This document shows, one piece after another, positions 9,791 to 19,900 of a stretch of DNA of 43,102 nucleotides. Position 1 is the stretch's first letter, and each line of letters starts with the position of its first letter. The translations under genes were made by a program, and so were the position numbers. Below the pieces are notes generated by a model. The model did not search any database. It worked only from the letters and a program-made list of their open reading frames with translations, and had not been told where the DNA came from. Origin of the DNA: Nemertoderma westbladi. Taxonomy: Eukaryota > Xenacoelomorpha > Nemertodermatida > Nemertodermatidae. The DNA lies in the NCBI GenBank assembly GCA_032718475.1, contig JAUCBJ010006384.1, positions 1-43,102 on the forward strand, written 5' to 3'.

Positions 9791-11077
9791 GTAGGAACGG
9801 TGGTACCTAGGTAGGAACGGTGGAACCAAGGTAGGAACAGTGGAACCAAGGTAGGAACGGTAGAACCAAGGTAGGAACGGTGGAACCAAGGTAGGAACGG
9901 TGGAACCAAAGTAGGAACGGTGGAACCAGGGTAGGAACGGAGGAACCAGGGTAGGAACGGAGGAACCAGGGTAGGAACGGTGGAACCAAGTTAGGAACGG
10001 TGGAACCAAGGTAGGAACGGTGTAACCAAGTTAGGGACGGTGGAACCAAGGTAGGAACGGTGGAACCAAGGTAGGAACGGTGGAACCAAGGTAGGAACGG
10101 TGGAACCAAGGTGGGAACGGTGGAACCAAGGTAGGAACGGTGGAACCAAGGTAGGAACGGTGGAACCAAGGTGGGAACGGTGGAACCAAGTTAGGAACGG
10201 TGTAACCAAGTTAGGGACGGTGGAACCAAGGTAGGAACGGTGGAACCAAGGTAGGAACGGTGGAACCAACGTAGGAACGGTAGAACCAGGGTAGGAACGG
10301 TAGAACCAAGGTAGGAACGGAGGAACCCGGGTAGGAACGGTGGAACCAAGGTGGGAACGGTGGAACCAAGGTAGGAACGGTGGAACCAAGTTAAGAACGG
10401 TAGAACCAAGGTAGGAACGGTGGAACCAAGGTAGGAACGGTAGAACCAAGGTGGGAACGGTGGAACCAAGGTAGGAACGGTAGAACCAAGGTGGGAACGG
10501 TGGAACCAAGGTAGGAACGGTGGAACCAAGGTGGGAACGGTGGAACCAAGGTAGGAACGGTGGAACCAAGGTGGGAACGGTGGAACCAAGGTGGGAACGG
10601 TGGAACCAAGGTAGGAACGGTGGAACCAAGGTGGGAACGGTGGAACCAAGGTAGGAACGGTGGAACCAAGGTAGGAACGGTGGAACCAAGGTAGGAACGG
10701 TGGAACCAAGGTAGGAACGGTGGAACCAAGGTGGGAACGGTGGAACCAAGGTAGGAACGGTGGAACCAAGGTAGGAACGGTAGAACCAAGGTGGGAACGG
10801 TGGAACCAAGGTAGGAACGGTGGAACCAAGGTGGGAACGGTGGAACCAAGGTAGGAACGGTGGAACCAAGGTAGGAACGGTGGAACCAAGGTAGGAACGG
10901 TGGAACCAAGGTAGGAACGGTGGAACCAAGGTAGGAACGGTGGAACCAAGGTAGGAACGGTGGAACCAAGGTAGGAACGGTGGAACCAAAGTAGGAACGG
11001 TGGAACCAGGGTAGGAACGGTGGAACCAAGGTAGGAACGGTGGAACAAAGGTGGGAACGGTGGAACCAAGGTAGGAA
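9791..11077 (+). repeat. 20-bp minisatellite, 64 copies, starting at the exon B donor
   Basis: The unit is GTAGGAACGGTGGAACCAAG. Sixty-four copies run from 9791 to 11070 with no indel, plus seven bases. The first base of the array is the first intronic base after exon B (CAG|GTAGGA). Most units recreate AAG|GTAGGA or AAG|GTGGGA, both donor-like. Common variants are GTGGGA for GTAGGA, TAGAACC for TGGAACC, and some AGGAACC. The minus strand has no stop in the common unit in any frame, which gives long spurious reading frames. Confidence 0.97.
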
Positions 11078-11247
11078 GTATCTTATCGGTTAACTAACTT
11101 ATCGGTTTTGTTTGCTTTTAAAATTATCTACTGCTGTACACAATTGTTACCTACCGGTAAGGTTTTTTCTTAACTCGCTTGACTAATTAAAATAAAAATG
11201 ATTAATATTTTATGATATTTCAAGTCTGTGTTGTTATGTTACTATAG
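11078..11247. other. 3' part of the intron between exons B and C
   Basis: AT-rich DNA ending in the acceptor GTTACTATAG before exon C. Nothing else is seen. Confidence 0.5.
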
Positions 11248-11444
11248 CGACGAACACCAAGGCGCCGGTCAACCAGTCATGACAGACAAATCCCATCAGC
11301 CGTTTCCCAGGCAACCGCCATACCGACCAATGATGATGACGTCATAGGAGCAGACAAACCAGTCGCTCAGCCTAACTTTGTGCCTGCGTTCAGAGTCGCA
11401 GATATGGGGGGAGTTACCATGCCAACCGCGGTCACTGTCCCACA
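11248..11444 (+). CDS. Exon C of an unrecognised multi-exon gene
   Basis: 197 nt: 65 codons plus two spare bases. The acceptor is GTTACTATAG|C and the donor is CCCACA|GTAAGT, the strongest donor of the set. It follows exon B in phase 0 and is open throughout. The peptide starts with a basic RRTPRRRSTSHDRQ stretch and ends VTMPTAVTVP. It looks disordered and has no recognised domain. Without splicing the frame would stop at once (TAA at 11446-11448). The last 32 bases are the founding copy of a 36-bp repeat. The spare bases CA join the leading G of exon D to make Gln. Confidence 0.76.
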
Positions 11445-11570
11445 GTAAGTTACCATGCCAACCGCGGTCACTGTCCCACAGTAAGTTACCATGCCAACCG
11501 CGGTCACTGTCCCACAGTAAGTTACCATGCCAACCGCGGTCACTGTCCCACAGTAAGTTACCATGTCAAC
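11413..11570 (+). repeat. 36-bp repeat, 4 copies, built on the exon C donor junction
   Basis: The unit is the last 32 bases of exon C (from GTTACCATGCC to CTGTCCCACA) plus the intronic GTAA. Copies start at 11413, 11449, 11485 and 11521, with a partial copy from 11557 (GTTACCATGTCAAC). The four full copies are identical. Each copy ends with CACA|GTAAGTT, so the strong donor is present four times, and the first one is the donor that keeps the frame. Confidence 0.97.
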
Positions 11571-12895
11571 AAGATTTTATATATTTTTTACTTTGTCCGG
11601 GATCCATATTGTCCTATATATCCACCTAGATTATACCTATATACGTATACCTAGTAGCTATGGTAACCTATTCTAAAGTCATGGGGCATGGGCAACATTA
11701 AATAGTCTGTCCAGGATTTGGAAGTTACATAGAATACATCGGAAATTTAAAAGGGGAGGGGGGGGGGGGTAACCCTTCGGTTTTTCGTTATTTTGTACAT
11801 GTCTGCAATGTGGTTGAAAAATGCGTAGAAAACGATATACCATCAGAAAGAGGATCATCAAAAGTAAATAACGAATAAATAACGAACCCCCCCCCCCCGA
11901 TTTGGTATCGTTACATAACATAACTATTTTTATTAAAGGGCGTTATTTGCCCAGTTATTTAACCCAGGGCAGTAAAATCCTGGGCAAATAACTCCCTAAC
12001 TGGTTAATAAACATGTTATTACACACTTTAAATATAACTTTATATGTTGCCGTTATATTTCTTCCAGTTACCCAACCACAACCGCTTCACCGCGTGTAGC
12101 AATTAAAAATTTCTAAAAGGGTTTTGTTTGGGGGCTGAGATATTAAAATGGGGCGTGGAATTTTTGGGGGGATTAATAACTATTAATATTTATTTATTAC
12201 ACTATACATAAACTATATATTAAGTTATATTAAAATTGCAGCCAATCAAAAGCCAGATATTCATTTTTAATGGGATTACCATATCCACAGCCACCACCAT
12301 CTCGTTTTACTAACGGAAACTGTTTTACATATCCGTACCTTATATTTTATAAGGTTGAAAGTTACAAAATTAACATATTCTAGGTTGAAGTAAATTATTG
12401 TACAGTAGGTTAGTCTCTAACATAACCGATCGGATATTCATGTATTATGCGACATGGGTCCGAAATGAATGTGTCTGTTGCAGGCAGAAAATTGAATACT
12501 GTAGTGCAAACTACTTTTGCTGATTTTCCGGTATCTGAACACTGGGGCAGGGGTGTAAACGCTATGCCGACAACTGACAACCAAAACCGACAACCATTAT
12601 TGACGCTAATTAATGTTAATTATAAATTGAGGTAAAGGAGCATATTACAGCGGAATGTATTCTAACCAAAACAATAACCGAGAGTCATGATAATAGGTTA
12701 CAGTTTCGTATTTGTCGTTGTCGGCAGTAGTGGTTTGTCGGGTGTCGGATGTTTGCGTAAGGTTTACTCCCTTCGGGCGGTCCTCTGAGGTTTGATGAGA
12801 TTGGCAGTGGGGTGTAAAGTAATGGCAAAATTTCTTGAACACCGTAAGTCTAAACTTCTAAAGGTAACTTAGATCTGAAAGTATAGTAGGCCTGA
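11571..12895. other. Intron between exons C and D, left part
   Basis: No exon is needed here, because exons C and D agree in phase. Visible structure: a G tract (11758-11769, preceded by GGGGA) and a C tract (11887-11898) about 120 bp apart, which could pair; and a stem-loop with 13-bp arms, GTTATTTGCCCAG at 11942-11954 and its complement at 11980-11992. The rest is AT-rich. Short open frames here show no recognisable protein. Confidence 0.5.
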
Positions 12896-13218
12896 GTGTC
12901 TGAGTCTGTACTCCCAGATATTCCCATTGGCGATATCTCCTTTGCAGAAGTGAAGGCTGCTGCAAAGAGCATTAAGACCAATCGAGCTAGTGGAGTAGAT
13001 GGTGTTCCCCCTGAGGTCTTTAAAATACCTGAGTGTTTAAAGCTCATCTATCCCATCATAGTAGACATGTCGATCTAGACATGTTGATCTCGACATGTCG
13101 ATCTAGACATGTTGATCTCGATCTTTCCATGATTTGGAAGTCACCGAGAATTAATCGAAAACTTAAGTGCCGATTATTTAGAGCAGCAGTAGTTCCAGTT
13201 AGAAAATGTCATGGGTGA
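12896..13218 (+). pseudogene. Non-LTR reverse transcriptase, internally deleted copy
   Basis: The first part (12896-13070) reads DISFAEVKAAAKSIK, then SGVDGVPPEVFK and LKLIYPIIVDM. It is the same family as the minus-strand remnant at 2533-3143, with a 78-bp identical stretch at 12993-13070. After a short 14-bp repeat (13065-13120) another frame gives SMIWKSPRINRKLKCRLFRA (about 13120-13180). That pattern is typical of the region after the catalytic core in LINE reverse transcriptases (IWKS...I..K.KLRLF). The middle of the RT domain, including YxDD, is missing, and the two pieces are in different frames. It lies in the intron between exons C and D and is not functional. Confidence 0.8.
13065..13120. 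repeat. 14-bp repeat, 4 alternating copies, at the deletion junction
   Basis: Two alternating 14-mers, ACATGTCGATCTAG and ACATGTTGATCTCG, occur twice each. They begin at the GACATG where the first RT piece ends and stop where the second begins, so they fill the deletion joint. Confidence 0.93.
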
Positions 13219-13812
13219 TAGGGAGTTGTGGCGGCGCAATTTTGTCGACAAGCCGGCACAGCATTCTTAAAAATGCAGCTGCAATGCAGCATGCCGATCC
13301 TAGTAGTAGTAGTAGTTTAGTAGGCCTACCAGAGTTAAGGTACCGGCTATAATACCAGAATATGGGTATACACCTTTCAGATTCATTAAAACTGCAGACT
13401 GGCTGAAATTAAAATACCAGTAACTACTAGCACTAGGCCTACCGAAACACCTGCCCACTTATCTAGTCAGTCAGTCAATAATATTATTGTGAGATTGCGA
13501 ACTCAAACTACTGCTACATATTGAACAAGCTGTTAGGCCTATCAATATACAGATACATAGGAATGTACCAGATACCTGATATCATTATAGCATCTTCACC
13601 TTCAGATACCGGTACCGGTAGTAGAATTGAAATTTAATACTGAAAGTAACTAAATAACAACTTATTTGGCCCTATGGCAGAAAGTGATATTTTTGTTAAG
13701 GATATACATTAAAGTGATATATTGCCCGATTAAAAGTGTATAATAACATAATTAATCATACAAACATTCATTACCAATAAATATTATTATAGTTATAATT
13801 TATTCGTTTTAG
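13219..13812. other. Intron between exons C and D, right part
   Basis: AT-rich non-coding DNA with a short (AGT)n run near 13304-13316 and scattered TAGGCCTAC and ACCGGTACCGGTA words of the kind common as dispersed motifs in some invertebrate genomes. The right end is a good acceptor, TTTATTCGTTTTAG (13799-13812). Confidence 0.45.
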
Positions 13813-13940
13813 GGAAAGAACTCGGGAAGCTGATTACAGTAGCAGCGACAACGAAGATCGTAGTTTCAGTTTACCTGTAGCTCCTCAGTTGCAAAATCAA
13901 CACACATACAAACCGATCCAAGTCCATCTCCCCTCCTATG
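13813..13940 (+). CDS. Exon D of an unrecognised multi-exon gene
   Basis: 128 nt: one leading base, 42 codons, one trailing base. The acceptor is ATTCGTTTTAG|G and the donor is TCCTATG|GTTAGT. The phase fits exon C on the left and exon E on the right. The peptide begins ERTREADYSSSDNEDRSFS, acidic and Ser-rich like a casein-kinase-type phosphorylation stretch, then a Gln/His-containing part ending IQVHLPSY. Read-through stops at 13943-13945. Unlike exons A, C and E, the exon end is not duplicated: about 50 bp of unique intron follow before the large array. Confidence 0.74.
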
Positions 13941-13991
13941 GTTAGTAGATCAAACCAATAATGTAATCATCGGCAATAAATGTTAACAAAT

Positions 13992-16900
13992 TTCCCTAGT
14001 TACCATCTGATCCCCTGGGTTGTCATCTGCCTCATCTGCTTCCCTCGGTTATCATCTGATTCCCTTTTTTATCATCTGATTCCCTTTGTTATCATCTGAT
14101 TCCCTTTGTTTTCATCTGATTCCCTTTGTTATCATCTGATTCCCTTTGTTTTCATCTGATTCCCTTTGTTATCATCTGATTCCCTTTGTTATCATCTGAT
14201 TCCCTTTGTTATCATCTGATTCCCTTTGTTTTCATCTGATTCCCTTTGTTATCATCTGATTCCCTTTGTTATCATCTGATTCCCTTTGTTATCATCTGAT
14301 TCCCTTTGTTATCATCTGATTCCCTTTGTTATCATCTGATTCCCTTTGTTATCATCTGATTCCCTCGGTTATCATCTGATTCCCTTTGTTATCATCTGAT
14401 TCCCTTTGTTATCATCTGATTCCCTTTGTTATCATCTGATTCCCTTTGTTATCATCTGATTCCCTTTGTTATCATCTGATTCCCTTTGTTATCATCTGAT
14501 TCCCTTTGTTATCATCTGATTCCCTTTGTTATCATCTGATTCCCTTTGTTATCATCTGATTCCCTTTGTTATCATCTGATTCCCTTTGTTATCATCTGAT
14601 TCCCTCGGTTACCATCTGATTCCCTTTGTTATCATCTGATTCCCTTTGTTATCATCTGATTCCCTTTGTTATCATCTGATTCCCTTTGTTATCATCTGAT
14701 TCCCTTTGTTATCATCTGATTCCCTTTGTTATCATCTGATTCCCTTTGTTATCATCTGATTCCCTTTGTTATCATCTGATTCCCTCGGTTACCATCTGAT
14801 TCCCTTTGTTATCATCTGATTCCCTCGGTTACCATCTGATTCCCTTTGTTATCATCTGATTCCCTTTGTTATCATCTGATTCCCTTTGTTATCATCTGAT
14901 TCCCTTTGTTATCATCTGATTCCCTTTGTTATCATCTGATTCCCTTTGTTATCATCTGATTCCCTTTGTTATCATCTGATTCCCTCGGTTACCATCTGAT
15001 TCCCTTTGTTATCATCTGATTCCCTTTGTTATCATCTGATTCCCTTTGTTATCATCTGATTCCCTTTGTTATCATCTGATTCCCTTTGTTATCATCTGAT
15101 TCCCTTTGTTATCATCTGATTCCCTTTGTTATCATCTGATTCCCTCGGTTACCATCTGATTCCCTTTGTTATCATCTGATTCCCTCGGTTACCATCTGAT
15201 TCCCTTTGTTATCATCTGATTCCCTTTGTTATCATCTGATTCCCTTTGTTATCATCTGATTCCCTTTGTTATCATCTGATTCCCTTTGTTATCATCTGAT
15301 TCCCTTTGTTATCATCTGATTCCCTTTGTTATCACCTGATTCCCTTTGTTATCATCTGATTCCCTTTGTTATCATCTGATTCCCTTTGTTATCATCTGAT
15401 TCCCTTTGTTATCATCTGATTCCCTTTGTTATCATCTGATTCCCTTTGTTATCATCTGATTCCCTTTGTTATCATCTGATTCCCTCGGTTACCATCTGAT
15501 TCCCTTTGTTATCATCTGATTCCCTTTGTTATCATCTGATTCCCTTTGTTATCATCTGATTCCCTTTGTTATCATCTGATTCCCTTTGTTATCATTTGAT
15601 TCCCTTTGTTATCATCTGATTCCCTTTGTTATCATCTGATTCCCTTTGTTATCATCTGATTCCCTTTGTTATCATCTGATTCCCTTTGTTATCATCTGAT
15701 TCCCTCGGTTACCATCTGATTCCCTCGGTTACCATCTGATTCCCTCGGTTACCATCTGATTCCCTCGGTTACCATCTGATTCCCTCGGTTACCATCTGAT
15801 TCCCTTTGTTATCATCTGATTCCCTTTGTTATCATCTGATTCCCTCGGTTATCATCTGATTCCCTCGGTTATCATCTGATTCCCTTTGTTATCATCTGAT
15901 TCCCTTTGTTATCATCTGATTCCCTTTGTTATCATCTGATTCCTTTTGTTATCATCTGATTCCCTTTGTTATCATCTGATTCCCTTTGTTATCATCTGAT
16001 TCCCTTTGTTATCATCTGATTCCCTTTGTTATCATCTGATTCCCTTTGTTATCATCTGATTCCCTTTGTTATCATCTGATTCCCTCGGTTACCATCTGAT
16101 TCCCTTTGTTATCATCTGATTCCCTTTGTTATCATCTGATTCCCTTTGTTATCATCTGATTCCCTTTGTTATCATCTGTTTCCCTTTGTTATCATCTGAT
16201 TCCCTTTGTTATCATCTGATTCCCTTTGTTATCATCTGATTCCCTTTGTTATCATCTGATTCCCTTTGTTACCATCTGATTCCCTTTGTTACCATCTGAT
16301 TCCCTTTGTTATCATCTGATTCCCTTTGTTATCATCTGATTCCCTTTGTTATCATCTGATTCCCTTTGTTATCATCTGATTCCCTTTGTTATCATCTGAT
16401 TCCTTTTGTTATCATCTGATTCCCTTTGTTATCATCTGATTCCCTTTGTTATCATCTGATTCCCTTTGTTATCATCTGATTCCCTTTGTTATCATCTGAT
16501 TCCCTTTGTTATCATCTGATTCCCTTTGTCATCATCTGATTCCCTTTGTTATCATCTGATTCCCTTTGTTATCATCTGATTCCCTTTGTTATCATCTGAT
16601 TCCCTTTGTTATCATCTGATTCCCTTTGTTATCATCTGATTCCCTTTGTTATCATCTGATTCCCTTTGTTATCATCTGATTCCCTTTGTTATCATCTGAT
16701 TCCCTTTGTTATCATCTGATTCCCTTTGTTATCATCTGATTCCCTTTGTTATCATCTGATTCCCTCGGTTACCATCTGATTCCCTTTGTTATCATCTGAT
16801 TCCCTTTGTTATCATCTGATTCCCTTTGTTATCATCTGATTCCCTTTGTTATCATCTGATTCCCTTTGTTATCATCTGATTCCCTTTGTTATCATCTGAT

Positions 16901-19900
16901 TCCCTTTGTTATCACCTGATTCCCTTTGTTATCATCTGATTCCCTTTGTTATCATCTGATTCCCTTTGTTATCATCTGATTCCCTTTGTTATCATCTGTC
17001 CCTCGTTTATCATCTGATTCCCTTTGTTATCATCTGATTCCCTTTGTTATCATCTGATTCCTTTTGTTATCATCTGATTCCCTTTGTTATCATCTGATTC
17101 CCTTTGTTATCATCTGATTCCCTTTGTTATCATCTGATTCCTTTTGTTATCATCTGATTCCCTTTGTTATCATCTGATTCCCTTTGTTATCATCTGATTC
17201 CCTCGGTTATCATCTGATTCCCTCGGTTACCATCTGATTCCCTTTGTTATCATCTGATTCCCTTTGTTATCATCTGATTCCCTTTGTTATCATCTGATTC
17301 CCTTTGTTATCATCTGATTCCCTTTGTTATCATCTGATTCCTTTTGTTATCATCTGATTCCCTTTGTTATCATCTGATTCCTTTTGTTATCATCTGATTC
17401 CCTTTGTTATCATCTGATTCCCTTTGTTATCATCTGATTCCCTTTGTTATCATCTGATTCCCTTTGTTATCATCTGATTCCCTTTGTTATCATCTGATTC
17501 CCTTTGTTATCACCTGATTCCCTTTGTTATCATCTGATTCCCTCGGTTATCATCTGATTCCCTTTGTTATCATCTGATTCCCTTTGTTATCATCTGATTC
17601 CCTTTGTTATCATCTGATTCCCTTTGTTACCATCTGATTCCCTTTGTTACCATCTGATTCCCTTTGTAACCATCTGATTCCTTCGGTTATCATCTGATTC
17701 CCTTTGTTATCATCTGATTCCCTTTGTTATCATCTGATTCCCTTTGTTATCATCTGATTCCCTTTGTTATCATCTGATTCCCTTTGTTATCATCTGATTC
17801 CCTTTGTTATCATCTGATTCCCTTTGTTATCATCTGATTCCCTCGGTTACCATCTGATTCCCTTTGTTATCATCTGATTCCCTCGGTTACCATCTGATTC
17901 CCTCGGTTACCATCTGATTCCCTCGGTTACCATCTGATTCCCTCGGTTATCATCTGATTCCCTTTGTTATCTTCTCATTCCCTTTGTTATCATCTGATTC
18001 CCTTTGTTATCATCTGATTCCTTTTGTTATCATCTGATTCCCTTTGTTATCATCTGATTCCCTTTGTTATCATCTGATTCCCTTTGTTATCATCTGATTC
18101 CCTTTGTTATCATCTGATTCCCTTTGTTATCATCTGATTCCCTTTGTTATCATCTGATTCCCTTTGTTATCATCTGATTCCCTTTGTTATCATCTGATTC
18201 CCTTTTTTATCATCTGATTCCCTTTGTTACCATCTGATTCCCTTTGTTACCATCTGATTCCCTCGGTTACCATCTGATTCCCTCGGTTACCATCTGATTC
18301 CCTCGGTTACCATCTGATTCCCTTTGTTATCATCTGATTCCCTCGGTTACCATCTGATTCCCTTTGTTATCATCTGATTCCCTTTGTTATCATCTGATTC
18401 CCTTTGTTATCATCTGATTCCCTTTGTTATCATCTGATTCCCTTTGTTATCATCTGATTCCCTTTGTTATCATCTGATTCCCTCGGTTACCATCTGATTC
18501 CCTCGGTTACCATCTGATTCCCTCGGTTACCATCTGATTCCCTCGGTTACCATCTGATTCCCTCGGTTACCATCTGATTCCCTCGGTTACCATCTGATTC
18601 CCTCGGTTACCATCTGATTCCCTCGGTTACCATCTGATTCCCTTTGTTATCATCTGATTCCCTTTGTTATCATCTGATTCCCTCGGTTATCATCTGATTC
18701 CCTCGGTTATCATCTGATTCCCTTTGTTATCATCTGATTCCCTTTGTTATCATCTGATTCCCTTTGTTATCATCTGATTCCTTTTGTTATCATCTGATTC
18801 CCTTTGTTATCATCTGATTCCCTTTGTTATCATCTGATTCCCTTTGTTATCATCTGATTCCCTTTGTTATCATCTGATTCCCTTTGTTACCATCTGATTC
18901 CCTCGGTTACCATCTGATTCCCTCGGTTACCATCTGATTCCCTCGGTTACCATCTGATTCCCTCGGTTATCATCTGATTCCCTTTGTTATCTTCTCATTC
19001 CCTTTGTTATCATCTGATTCCCTTTGTTATCATCTGATTCCTTTTGTTATCATCTGATTCCCTTTGTTATCATCTGATTCCCTTTGTTATCATCTGATTC
19101 CCTTTGTTATCATCTGATTCCCTTTGTTATCATCTGATTCCCTTTGTTATCATCTGATTCCCTTTGTTATCATCTGATTCCCTTTGTTATCATCTGATTC
19201 CCTTTGTTATCATCTGATTCCCTTTTTTATCATCTGATTCCCTTTGTTACCATCTGATTCCCTTTGTTACCATCTGATTCCCTCGGTTACCATCTGATTC
19301 CCTCGGTTACCATCTGATTCCCTCGGTTACCATCTGATTCCCTTTGTTATCATCTGATTCCCTCGGTTACCATCTGATTCCCTTTGTTATCATCTGATTC
19401 CCTTTGTTATCATCTGATTCCCTTTGTTATCATCTGATTCCCTTTGTTATCATCTGATTCCCTTTGTTATCATCTGATTCCCTTTGTTATCATCTGATTC
19501 CCTCGGTTACCATCTGATTCCCTCGGTTACCATCTGATTCCCTCGGTTACCATCTGATTCCCTCGGTTACCATCTGATTCCCTCGGTTACCATCTGATTC
19601 CCTTTGTTATCATCTGATTCCCTTTGTTATCATCTGATTCCCTCGGTTATCATCTGATTCCCTCGGTTATCATCTGATTCCCTTTGTTATCATCTGATTC
19701 CCTTTGTTATCATCTGATTCCCTTTGTTATCATCTGATTCCTTTTGTTATCATCTGATTCCCTTTGTTATCATCTGATTCCCTTTGTTATCATCTGATTC
19801 CCTTTGTTATCATCTGATTCCCTTTGTTATCATCTGATTCCCTTTGTTATCATCTGATTCCCTTTGTTATCATCTGATTCCCTCGGTTACCATCTGATTC

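Noticed and set aside
9559-11069. Long minus-strand reading frames of up to 332 codons with a PPFLPWFHRSYLGSTVPT repeat
   Set aside because: They are the translation of a 20-bp DNA repeat whose common unit has no stop on that strand in any frame. Three frames are open at once and no gene signals are seen.
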